Of a DNA stretch of 64,000 nucleotides, positions 16,958-24,698 are shown in pieces. A model generated the notes under the pieces. That model saw only the letters and a program-made list of their open reading frames with translations. It was not told where the DNA came from and ran no database searches. The translations under genes and the position numbers were made by a program. This DNA comes from an uncultured Oscillibacter sp. (GTDB lineage: Bacteria; Bacillota; Clostridia; Oscillospirales; Oscillospiraceae): positions 1 through 64,000 of the forward strand of contig URXS01000001.1 in the NCBI GenBank assembly GCA_900551885.1. Direction: 5' to 3'. Every line of letters starts with the position of its first letter. Position 1 is the stretch's first letter.

Positions 16958-18675
16958 TGGAAATCCGGGACAGCGAAAAGCGGCGGGCCAGGAACCTGAT
17001 CTGGAACGCCGCCGAGGAGTACGGCTTCGAGCCGGACTTCAAGGTCTACGATGAGACAGGCCAGGCAGACCTCTATTGGAACAGCATCATCGGCGCCGTC
17101 CGGAAAAACTATGGTGCGGCACCCATTGACGCCCTGTTCGCCAGTATCCACGGCAGCCCCCATGAGGAACTGTATGAGCAGTTGATCTGGCTGGGGCTGG
17201 AAAACGCGGCCTTCTGCCAGGAGGCCCCGCACCGTCCCGCCCTGCCCTTCCTCCGGGAGCAATATGCCCGGCATGTACTCTCCCTGAGCCGGTCGGGCGC
17301 CTCCGGCGATCTGCTGGCCATTCTGGAGGAAGCCCATTTTCAGCGGGCTCTGGGGCAAAATCCTCCCCTGCTTCCCCGGGAACGAGAGATGCTGGACGCC
17401 CTGGAATTCCCCGGCGGCCTCAGCGGAGAGGCGCTGGCAGAGCGGGCGCAGCAGTTTCTCAGCGCCTACTTTCACTTTGTTCCCGGTGAGGGAACGGAGG
17501 ACGAGAAGAAGCGGAAAAAGCGCCGGGTCCCTCTGCTGGGCCGCAAGTCCCGGACCGACAAGGAGCTGCTTCCCGTCCGAGGCTTCGCCTACGGCTTCGG
17601 GGAGCATGTGGTGCCTGACGGGGGACGGCAGGTGGAGACCTTCCACTCCTCCCTGACCTGGTCCGGCATGCGGGGCCAGGACGCGGCCACCATGCGGACC
17701 TATATCAAAAACTGCTTTGGCCAGCCCCTTTACGATGAGGCCACGGAGCAGAAGCTGGAGAAAGACCTTTGCGTGGACGAGCACACCGGCTGCCATCTCT
17801 ATTACGCCAAGGGCAGCAACGACCTCTCCCCCGACGCCAAGGGTTATGCCGCTTCCTTGCGGAAGGACGCGCTGAAGCAGATGGAAAAAAACCGCGCCAG
17901 CTATCAGGCGGACATTACCCGCAACCGCAACAGCATCAACCGCCTGACCGCCCGCATCCGCAACGCACTGCTGGCATACCTCCAGCCCACGGTGGTCAAC
18001 TCCTCCTCCGGCACTCTGAATGCCGGCCGCATCTGGCGAGGGCTATATCTGGACGACGACAAGGTCTTCACCAAGACCCTGAATACCGATCCCGGCGATC
18101 TGAGCGTGGATCTGCTGCTGGACGCCTCTACCTCCCAGATCGACAGACAGGCCATTGTCTCTGCTCAGGGCTACATGATCGCCGAAAGCCTGACCCGCTG
18201 CGGCATTCCCGTCCGGGTCTCTGCCTTCTGTTCCCTCAGCGGCTACACCATTCTGACCCGCTTCCGGGACTATCGGGAAGCCGACAAAAATGACCGAATC
18301 TTCCACTACTTCACTACCGGCTGCAACCGGGACGGGCTAGCCATCCGGGCTCTGGGACGGGAACTGGAGGACTCTCCCTGCGAGCACCGCATGGTGATCC
18401 TCCTGTCCGACGCCAAGCCCCACGACGTAAACAAGCTGGTACAGCCCTCAGACTCGGTGGATTACTCCGATCAGGCCGCCGTTTCCAATACCGCGGCGGA
18501 GATCCGCTCCCTGCTGCACCGCGGCATTGCGGTGGTGTGCGTCTTCACCGGCGACGACGAGGACATCCCTTCCGCCCACACCATCTATGGTCGAAACTTC
18601 GCCCGTATCCGTTCTCTGGACCAGTTCGCCGACACCGTGGGCACTCTGATCCAAAACCAGATCCGCAGCCTGTAA
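16957..18675 (+). CDS. VWA-domain protein, partner of MoxR ATPase
   Basis: 572 residues. The C-terminal about 200 residues are a von Willebrand A domain with an intact MIDAS start D-A-S-T-S at 389-393 and a later LLSDAKPHD. This resembles NorD/CoxE-like co-chaperones that bridge a MoxR ATPase and its client. The N-terminal about 330 residues are mostly helical, with a basic patch (EDEKKRKKRRVPLLGRKSR) near 190. Cytosolic. The start overlaps the ATPase stop, so the two proteins are made together. Confidence 0.85.
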   Translation: MEIRDSEKRRARNLIWNAAEEYGFEPDFKVYDETGQADLYWNSIIGAVRKNYGAAPIDALFASIHGSPHEELYEQLIWLGLENAAFCQEAPHRPALPFLREQYARHVLSLSRSGASGDLLAILEEAHFQRALGQNPPLLPREREMLDALEFPGGLSGEALAERAQQFLSAYFHFVPGEGTEDEKKRKKRRVPLLGRKSRTDKELLPVRGFAYGFGEHVVPDGGRQVETFHSSLTWSGMRGQDAATMRTYIKNCFGQPLYDEATEQKLEKDLCVDEHTGCHLYYAKGSNDLSPDAKGYAASLRKDALKQMEKNRASYQADITRNRNSINRLTARIRNALLAYLQPTVVNSSSGTLNAGRIWRGLYLDDDKVFTKTLNTDPGDLSVDLLLDASTSQIDRQAIVSAQGYMIAESLTRCGIPVRVSAFCSLSGYTILTRFRDYREADKNDRIFHYFTTGCNRDGLAIRALGRELEDSPCEHRMVILLSDAKPHDVNKLVQPSDSVDYSDQAAVSNTAAEIRSLLHRGIAVVCVFTGDDEDIPSAHTIYGRNFARIRSLDQFADTVGTLIQNQIRSL

Positions 18676-18695
18676 CCGTCAGTAAAACCATCTTT

Positions 18696-18730
18696 GCCCC
18701 GGCGAATGATTTCGCCGGGGCTTCTTCTTA
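18696..18730 (+). terminator. Rho-independent terminator
   Basis: Perfect 11-bp stem gccccggcgaa/ttcgccggggc with tgat loop and ttcttctt after it. Confidence 0.8.
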
Positions 18731-18989
18731 CCCCCTACTACCGACACCATAGAGGTGACCATCATGGACGTATTCCCGTTATGGCCAGCAAATACCGTAA
18801 ACGTTTGAAATTTTAGTCGTAATTTTTTACAGCTTTCTTCTGACCGAATTAGCATTTTTGTTGAAAATAACAAATAACTGCAAGTTTTTATTGACACAAT
18901 TTACTCTAATAGCCATAATAAAGTTAGTTTTTTAAAGGTGTGCGAAAAAAACGTTCCCGAAATCGTTTGCACTATTCGTTGGAAGGGAA
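18731..18989 (+). promoter_or_regulatory. Intergenic region with PiT promoter and a stray palindrome
   Basis: A strong promoter, TTGACA (18891-18896) and CATAAT (18914-18919), spacing 17, reads into the PiT gene. At 18797-18808 gtaaacgtttga resembles the LacI-type operators found further right but lies about 95 bp upstream of the promoter, so its role is doubtful. The region is much more AT-rich than its neighbours. No gene seen. Confidence 0.6.
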
Positions 18990-20018
18990 GTGGCTATCGT
19001 GCCGTCGGAGATCTCCTTTTTACTGTTGACCGGAATGATCTTCGTTTTCACCTACGTAAACGGATTCCATGACGGCTGCAATGTGGTAGCCACTCTGATT
19101 GCCAGCCGTGCCATGCGACCTCATCCGGCCCTGGCCTGGGCAGCGGCGGTGGAGTTTCTCTCCCCCTTTGCCATTCTGGTGGTGGGGTCCAGCGTATCCA
19201 ACACCATTCAGAAACTGGTGGGCGAGGCCTTTTATACTGACCCTGGCAGCCGGGATACCGCTTTGGCCTTCATCACGGCCGGCATTCTGGCCGCTATCCT
19301 GTGGAATCTGACCACCTGGCGCTTTGGTATCCCCGCTTCCTCCTCCCACGCCCTGATTGGCGGCGTGGTGGGGGCCGGCATCGCTGCCTTCGGTACCGGC
19401 GCCGTATCCTGGTCCTACTTCTGGGGTAAAGTAGTGCTGATGATCTTCCTGACCCCGGCGGCCAGCTTTCTGTTGGGGTTTTTGATTTTAAAGCTGCTGC
19501 TGCGACTGACCCGCCATGCGGGAGTTGGCATCAACAAGTTCTTTACATACGCCCAGTGGATCAACATGACCTTCCTGGCTTTCAACCACTCCTTCAACGA
19601 CTCCCAGAAGTCCATCGGTATCGTACTGATTCTCATGGGCATTTACAGCGGTACAGAGGTCAGCATTCCCCTGTGGTCCATCGTCTGCGCGGCGGCATGC
19701 CTAGCCTGCGGCATCGCCTTTGGTGGGTTCAAGATCATCAAGACCGTGGGAACCGGCATCTACAAGGTGCAGCCCATCCACTCCTTCGCCTCTCAACTGA
19801 CAGCGGGGACCGTCATCCTGACCTCCTCCCTGCTGGGCGCCCCGGTGTCCGCCAGTCAGATCGTCTCCTCCTCCATCATGGGTGTGGGCGCGGCGGAACG
19901 GTACAAGGCAGTCCACTGGAATGTGGCTGGAAAGATCCTGCTGTCCTGGTTCATCACCATTCCGATCGCCGGCTCCCTGGGGGCACTGTTATTTTTCCTG
20001 TTCTCCATGATTTTCTGA
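18990..20018 (+). CDS. PiT-family inorganic phosphate transporter
   Basis: 342-residue membrane protein with about ten helices and the two inverted PiT signatures: YVNGFHDGCNVVATLIASRAM near the N-terminus and FNHSFNDSQKSIGIVL in the middle (the G-F-x-D-x-x-N and F-x-H-x-x-N-D motifs for phosphate and cation). Moves phosphate with protons or sodium. Start is GTG 18990 or GTG 18999; GGAAGGG at 18981-18987 fits the second better by spacing. Coupled with the DUF47 gene 19 bases on. Confidence 0.92.
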   Translation: MAIVPSEISFLLLTGMIFVFTYVNGFHDGCNVVATLIASRAMRPHPALAWAAAVEFLSPFAILVVGSSVSNTIQKLVGEAFYTDPGSRDTALAFITAGILAAILWNLTTWRFGIPASSSHALIGGVVGAGIAAFGTGAVSWSYFWGKVVLMIFLTPAASFLLGFLILKLLLRLTRHAGVGINKFFTYAQWINMTFLAFNHSFNDSQKSIGIVLILMGIYSGTEVSIPLWSIVCAAACLACGIAFGGFKIIKTVGTGIYKVQPIHSFASQLTAGTVILTSSLLGAPVSASQIVSSSIMGVGAAERYKAVHWNVAGKILLSWFITIPIAGSLGALLFFLFSMIF

Positions 20019-20037
20019 TCGAAGGAGGTCCGCCCAA

Positions 20038-20637
20038 ATGTTTAAACGTAAAAAAAGTCTCAACTTTTACGGTCTGCTGATCCAGCAGGTCACCGTTATC
20101 CGGGACGCTGTGGAGGCCTTATGCCGCTTCTGTCAGGACCCCACCCAGGAAAACGGTGACTTTGTGAAGGTCAAGGAGAAGGAGGCCGACGCCATCCGCC
20201 GGGAACTGGTAGAGGACATCAACCGCACCTTCATCACCCCCATCGATCGGGAAGACCTGTTCCGCCTGTGCTCCTCTGTGGACGATCTGGCCGACTACGC
20301 CTGGACAACCGTAAAAGAACTTCGCATTTACGAGATTCCGCCTGACGACCACCTGCTGACCATGGCCAACACTTTACTGCAGATGGCAGAGGGGCTGTTG
20401 GTCTGTGTACAAAACCTGGAAAAGGACCACACCAAGGTCTACCAGGAGGCCACGCGGGTCAAAAAGTTGGAGAATACACTCAATGTTCAATTCCATCAGT
20501 CCATGACGGAATTGTTCGCTGGGGACGACTTCCACCATATTTTGAAATACCGGGAAATTTACAGCCATATGAATCACGCCTCTGATAAAGGCGACGCCAG
20601 CGCCGATATTTTGTTAGATATCATCGTCAAACTTTGA
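20038..20637 (+). CDS. DUF47 PhoU-like protein, PiT accessory
   Basis: 199-residue all-helical cytosolic protein of the DUF47/PhoU-like family (start MFKRKKSLNFYGLLIQQ; middle DINRTFITPIDREDLFRLCSSVDDLADYAW, with the D-x-x-R-E-D and D-x-x-D motif typical of metal-binding PhoU repeats). It follows the PiT gene with AAGGAGG before the ATG. The pair is common; DUF47 is thought to gate phosphate flux. Confidence 0.92.
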   Translation: MFKRKKSLNFYGLLIQQVTVIRDAVEALCRFCQDPTQENGDFVKVKEKEADAIRRELVEDINRTFITPIDREDLFRLCSSVDDLADYAWTTVKELRIYEIPPDDHLLTMANTLLQMAEGLLVCVQNLEKDHTKVYQEATRVKKLENTLNVQFHQSMTELFAGDDFHHILKYREIYSHMNHASDKGDASADILLDIIVKL

Positions 20638-20682
20638 AACCCATCTTCTTTTCTCCTAACCCGGCGGCTTGTCCGCCGCCGC

Positions 20683-20714
20683 AAAAAAGCACCGCTTTCG
20701 CGGTGCTTTTGCGG
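20683..20714. terminator. Bidirectional terminator, DUF47 / lacI-type gene
   Basis: aaaaaagcaccgc and gcggtgctttt pair around tttc, with A and T runs on either side. Lies between converging genes. Confidence 0.85.
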
Positions 20715-20727
20715 CGCTTATGGGGTT

Positions 20728-21732
20728 TTACAGCAGCGGACGGCAGGTACCCCGCTGAATCAGGCTGGGCGTCATGATCTGGTGGACATATCCCTGCGTT
20801 CCCCGCTCGATCTTATCCAACAGCATATCCACCGCCTGAACCGCCATGGCTTTCTTGGGCTGCTCGATGGTGGTCAGGTCGATCCGGGGCAACGCCGTGG
20901 AGGGGATATTATCAAACCCGATCAGACTCAAACGGTCCGGAATAGCGATTCCCAACTCATCCGCCGCCTTTAAAATTCCCAGGGCATTGGAGTCCGTGGA
21001 GGCAAAGATGGCTGTGTAGTCAATGGGCCGGGAGAACAAGTCCTTGGCCATCTCATAGCCGTATTCAATGGATGAGCGGGCATATTCGCTGTTATAGAAC
21101 CGCTGCCGCAGCCCCAACTGCTGACAGGCCCGCATGTACCCCTCCGCCCGGAGCTGATGGGTAGTGGAATGGCGGCGGCCAAAGTACAAAATCTCACGGT
21201 GACCTAGAGAATAGAGATACTCCGTTCCCAGAAACGTTCCCTGGCTGTTGTCCACAGCCACATAGCTCTGAGGCTGGTCCCGCAGATTCTCGCTGAGAAA
21301 CACCGTGGGCACCTGATCCGTATAGGCCCGAATATTCTCATAGGTCTTAGGACTCTGAGGAACGATCAGAATACCGTCCACCTTCCGGCCCAGCAGCAGC
21401 TTCACCACGATTTTTTCCTGCTTCATATCCGGCCCTGAGTTGCACAGCATGATGTTATACCCATGGGAACGGGCGCTCATCTCCGCATAATAAGCCAGTT
21501 GGGACATGAATTCATTGTCAATGGCAGGTACCACCAAACCGATCAGATCCGTCTTCTTCATGACCATGGACCGGGCCACGTAGTTGGTGGTGTAACCCAT
21601 CTCGTCACACAGCTTGATGATCCGTTCCCGGGTATCACTGCCGATCTGGGAGCTACCAGACAAAGCCCTGGACACTGTGGCGTAGGAAACACCGGCGGCC
21701 TTGGCCACATCTTTTAATGTCACACTTTTCAT
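20728..21732 (-). CDS. LacI-family transcriptional regulator
   Basis: 334 residues. N-terminal LacI HTH MKSVTLKDVAKAAGVSYATVSRALSGS with hinge, then a periplasmic-binding-protein-like sensor domain (DLIGLVVPAIDNEFMSQLAYYAE; AIFASTDSNALGILKAADELGI; LSLIGFDNIP). ATG 21732 gives the standard start; AAAGGA lies about 11 bases before it. A likely operator (gcaaacgtttcc at 21774-21785) is in its own leader, and the same palindrome precedes three other transcripts in 22-36 kb, so it is probably the local regulator. Effector unknown; a sugar or sugar phosphate is usual in the family. Confidence 0.93.
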   Translation of the reverse strand: MKSVTLKDVAKAAGVSYATVSRALSGSSQIGSDTRERIIKLCDEMGYTTNYVARSMVMKKTDLIGLVVPAIDNEFMSQLAYYAEMSARSHGYNIMLCNSGPDMKQEKIVVKLLLGRKVDGILIVPQSPKTYENIRAYTDQVPTVFLSENLRDQPQSYVAVDNSQGTFLGTEYLYSLGHREILYFGRRHSTTHQLRAEGYMRACQQLGLRQRFYNSEYARSSIEYGYEMAKDLFSRPIDYTAIFASTDSNALGILKAADELGIAIPDRLSLIGFDNIPSTALPRIDLTTIEQPKKAMAVQAVDMLLDKIERGTQGYVHQIMTPSLIQRGTCRPLL

Positions 21733-21773
21733 AGCCCATCGTCCTTTTCCAATGACAGCGGTCCGCGCCAGCC

Positions 21774-21785
21774 GCAAACGTTTCC
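21774..21785. promoter_or_regulatory. LacI-type operator, own gene
   Basis: gcaaacgtttcc, one base off a perfect 12-bp palindrome, in the 5' leader of the regulator gene; suggests autoregulation. Confidence 0.6.
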
Positions 21786-21840
21786 ATCTGTTTGATCCAA
21801 CCTCGGGCAAAACCGCGCTTTTACGTTTTTTCTATACAAA

Positions 21841-21869
21841 AGCATATATAATTTCTCCCTGAATGTCAA
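21841..21869 (-). promoter_or_regulatory. Promoter of the LacI-family gene
   Basis: Minus strand: TTGACA (21864-21869) and TATGCT (21841-21846), spacing 17. Confidence 0.6.
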
Positions 21870-21939
21870 CATCAATCTGCTTTTTTTGAACTTTGTTCAG
21901 AAAAGCAAAAAATGGACCCACTCTTTGGCATTTGCTATA

Positions 21940-21969
21940 TTGACAAATCAGGGCATTTTAGCCTAAAAT
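21940..21969 (+). promoter_or_regulatory. Promoter of the HAD-mutase operon
   Basis: TTGACA (21940-21945) and TAAAAT (21964-21969), spacing 18. Expected transcription start is near 21976, just ahead of the operator. The 220-base leader to the first gene (21997-22216) has no recognised RNA structure. Confidence 0.65.
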
Positions 21970-21984
21970 GAAGTTGTAAAGAGC

Positions 21985-21996
21985 GCAAACGTTTGC
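21985..21996. promoter_or_regulatory. LacI-type operator, HAD-mutase operon
   Basis: Perfect 12-bp palindrome gcaaacgtttgc placed about +9 to +20 from the predicted start, a position where a bound repressor blocks transcription. Confidence 0.75.
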
Positions 21997-22216
21997 AAAT
22001 CCTCTGGAAAGTGTTACCACGGAACGCCTGCCCCTATTCTCATTCAGGAATTCGGACCGGCGGCTCCTTCTTTCCGTGGCGGCACCTGTATCCCCTCCGG
22101 AGGCATCCTGCACTCCCCTGCGCCGCGGCTAATCTGCCGGGGCGCAGGCTGCTCATGGCGTGCGGACCGGTTCGCCGGACCACCGTCTGAATCTTACAAA
22201 ATAGGAGGAGACTGTC

Positions 22217-22951
22217 ATGACACCCGATATCAAGACCATCTTTTTCGACGTAGGCAACACCCTTCGCATCGTTTTGAAAGAACAGGATTTCATTGACAAG
22301 GCAGAAGCCGACCTGATGAAGTTGATCCAGACCACCGAGACTCATGACGAATTGTTCGCCAAGCTGGAGGAGCGGTGGAAGGCATATCGCAAGATGTCCA
22401 AGGCCACGCTACTGGACGCCTCCGAGGGCGAACTGTGGACCCAGTACATGCTGCCGGAATATGACACCAACATGATCTTTGCCAACGCGCCCAAGCTGAC
22501 CCGTCTGTGGCGGGACCACGACGGCCGCCGGGTGGCCCGGCCTGACGCTGTGTCCACCTTAAAGGAACTGTACGCCAGAGGCTATACTCTGGGCATCATC
22601 GCCAACACGGTCACTGAGACGGAGATTCCCGACTGGATGGCTGCCGACGGCGTTGCCCAGTGCTTCAAGACCACCATTCTCTCCTCCAAAGTCCGTCTGC
22701 GCAAGCCAGACCCGGCTATTTATCACCTGGCCTGCCGCTGCATCGGCACCCCCGAAGCCAACTGTGCCTACGTGGGCGACAACCCGGTCCGAGATGTGGA
22801 AGGCACCCAAGCTGCAGGCTTTGCCATGATGATCCGCATCGATGAGCCGGATACTCTCAACATGGAGAAGGCCACTGGCAAGGAGTTCACTCCTGATCGT
22901 GTGATCACCAGTCTTTCACAGCTTTTGGATATCTTTCCCGCCAGGAATTGA
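22217..22951 (+). CDS. HAD-superfamily hydrolase, DxGNT motif I (paralogue 1)
   Basis: 244 residues, HAD fold with a helical C1 cap (about residues 20-110). Motif I is D11-V-G-N-T: the nucleophile Asp is kept but the second Asp, general acid/base in phosphatases, is Gly. Motif II is IIANT, motif III K in LRKPDPAIY, motif IV YVGDNPVRD. This and the next two HAD genes are clear paralogues (shared YR-K/E, ELW and GYxLGII blocks). First gene of the LacI-controlled operon; AGGAGG precedes the ATG. Substrate unknown; phosphatase activity should not be assumed given the Gly. Confidence 0.85.
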   Translation: MTPDIKTIFFDVGNTLRIVLKEQDFIDKAEADLMKLIQTTETHDELFAKLEERWKAYRKMSKATLLDASEGELWTQYMLPEYDTNMIFANAPKLTRLWRDHDGRRVARPDAVSTLKELYARGYTLGIIANTVTETEIPDWMAADGVAQCFKTTILSSKVRLRKPDPAIYHLACRCIGTPEANCAYVGDNPVRDVEGTQAAGFAMMIRIDEPDTLNMEKATGKEFTPDRVITSLSQLLDIFPARN

Positions 22952-22965
22952 GGAGGCGTCCTGAT

Positions 22966-23703
22966 ATGGAATTGAAGAAGCGTTACAAAGTGGTATTCTT
23001 TGACCTGGGTGGTACGCTGCGCATTGCTCTGAATGACGAGCCCTATATGCGCCACGCCCGTCGCAAGATGGCGGAAATTGCCGGCACGGATATGCCCTAC
23101 GAGGACTTCTACCAGTTGGTGGAGGACCGCTACGAGCCTTACCGCAAGTGGGCTCTGGGGGAAAACAAGGAATCCGGTGATGAGGAGTTGTGGTGCAAGT
23201 GGCTGCTGCCAGACTATGACCACATGCATATCGCTCACGCCTGCCATGAGCTGTCTTTCCAGTACCGGCAGTCCAAGGGCCGCCGGGTGGTGGTGGACGG
23301 CGGTGTGGAGGTCATTCGCACCCTTTACCAGCGTGGTTACCGCCTGGGCATCATCTCCAACCTCATCGGTGAAACGGAGGTCCCCGACTGGCTGGAGGAG
23401 GACGGACTGGACAAATATTTCTCCAGTGTGGTCCTCTCCTCCGTTTGCCATCTGCGCAAGCCCTGCGCGGAGATTTACCGTATCGCCTCCCAGGAGCTGG
23501 GCGTGGACCTGGCGGACTGTGTATCCGTGGCCGACAACGTCAAGCGGGACCTGTCCGGTGCCATTGACGCTGGTGTGGGCTGCAATATCATCTTCCGCTC
23601 TCCTGAGAAAAAGCACCCGGTGGAAATCTCCGGCGAAATCCGTCCCGATGCTGTCATCTCCGAATTCACGGAGCTGCTGGATCTTCTGCCGCCTTTGAAC
23701 TGA
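22966..23703 (+). CDS. HAD-superfamily hydrolase, DxGGT motif I (paralogue 2)
   Basis: 245 residues, same architecture as the preceding gene. Motif I D13-L-G-G-T, motif II IISN, motif III in LRKPCAEIY, motif IV VADNVKRD. Again the second motif I Asp is Gly. ATG 22966 follows GAGGAGG at 22950-22956; the frame upstream is not used. The gap from the first HAD is 14 bases, so the two are cotranscribed. Three tandem paralogues could act on different intermediates or form a hetero-oligomer. Confidence 0.85.
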   Translation: MELKKRYKVVFFDLGGTLRIALNDEPYMRHARRKMAEIAGTDMPYEDFYQLVEDRYEPYRKWALGENKESGDEELWCKWLLPDYDHMHIAHACHELSFQYRQSKGRRVVVDGGVEVIRTLYQRGYRLGIISNLIGETEVPDWLEEDGLDKYFSSVVLSSVCHLRKPCAEIYRIASQELGVDLADCVSVADNVKRDLSGAIDAGVGCNIIFRSPEKKHPVEISGEIRPDAVISEFTELLDLLPPLN

Positions 23704-23710
23704 GGCGGTT

Positions 23711-23825
23711 CAGCCTGTCGAAAAGGTCTTTTCGACAGGCTGAGCAGGTTTTCAGGCCTATCCACTTCTCGAAAACCTGCTCCTGAGACCAGCGGATTTG
23801 CTGCTCTCACCCGCTGGCTTTTTTA
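23711..23825 (+). repeat. Three consecutive hairpins between HAD 2 and HAD 3
   Basis: First, a perfect 14-bp stem (23711-23724 with 23729-23742, loop ggtc). Second, a perfect 12-bp stem (23742-23753 with 23771-23782, 17-base loop). Third, ccagcgg/ccgctgg (23789-23795 with 23811-23817) followed by cttttttacc, which looks like a terminator. Together they may dampen transcription into the distal genes or stabilise the upstream message. Confidence 0.65.
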
Positions 23826-23887
23826 CCGGCGGGAGCCCGGTACGCCGCCCGCCGTAAAGAGGCGGCAAAGAAAAGGAGGCTGGAGGC

Positions 23888-24664
23888 ATGAATACCGATA
23901 TTCGCTTCATCTTTTTCGATCTGGGTGGAACCTTCCGGGTCATCAAGGAAGATCCCGCCTATCTGGCCGCTGCCAAAACCAAGATTGCGGAGCTGTGCGG
24001 CGTTCAGGTGGAGGACCCCTGCGCCTGGTTTGACACCGTCATTGACAAGCGGTACGACAAGTACCGGGAGTGGGCCCTGAAATTCATGTGCGAGGCACCG
24101 GAGGAGGTCCTGTGGACCCGCTGGCTGGCTTTCGACTGCGACCGGGACCGGATTCTCCGCAATGCCGGAGAGCTGACCTATCAGTACCGCCAGACCAAGG
24201 GCATCCGCACTGTGGTGGACGGCGGCGCCGAGACCGTCAAGGAACTGTGCGCCAGAGGCTACACCCTGGGCATCATCAGCGACCTGGTGGGCCGCCGGGA
24301 AGTAGACGAGTGGCTGGACGCCGACGGTCTGCGGCCGTATTTCAAAACCGTACAACAGTCCTCCATCACCTACGTCCGCAAACCGGGTCCCGCCATCTAC
24401 TACTACGCTCTGGATGAGGTAAAGGCCCAGCCGGAGAACTGCTGTTATGTGGGCGACAACCTCAACCGCGACATCGTGGGTGCCAAGGCCTGCGCCTTCG
24501 GCATGACCGTGACGGTGCAATATGATCCCTCCAAGCCACTGAAGCTGACGGAGGAGAATATGCCCGACGCCAAGGTCTACACCTTCCCCCAGCTTCTGGA
24601 CATCTTCCCCGCCCGTGGGCAGGTGGCCACCGACAAGTTGATTCTTCCCACCGAGGGGCAGTAA
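23888..24664 (+). CDS. HAD-superfamily hydrolase, DxGGT motif I (paralogue 3)
   Basis: 258 residues, third of the paralogous set. Motif I D11-L-G-G-T, motif II IISD, motif III in VRKPGPAIYYY, motif IV YVGDNLNRD. The cap block KYREWALKF resembles paralogue 2. AAAGGAGGCTGGAGGC precedes the ATG. It ends 34 bases before the mutase-like gene and must share its transcript unless the hairpin upstream stops most polymerases. Confidence 0.85.
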   Translation: MNTDIRFIFFDLGGTFRVIKEDPAYLAAAKTKIAELCGVQVEDPCAWFDTVIDKRYDKYREWALKFMCEAPEEVLWTRWLAFDCDRDRILRNAGELTYQYRQTKGIRTVVDGGAETVKELCARGYTLGIISDLVGRREVDEWLDADGLRPYFKTVQQSSITYVRKPGPAIYYYALDEVKAQPENCCYVGDNLNRDIVGAKACAFGMTVTVQYDPSKPLKLTEENMPDAKVYTFPQLLDIFPARGQVATDKLILPTEGQ

Positions 24665-24698
24665 AGCCCCCCGCACATAAAACTAAGGAGGTACATCT

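Noticed and set aside
18797..18808. gtaaacgtttga as a LacI operator for the PiT gene
   Set aside because: It lies about 95 bp upstream of the PiT promoter, not downstream like the other sites, and its flanks are weaker; kept only as a remark.
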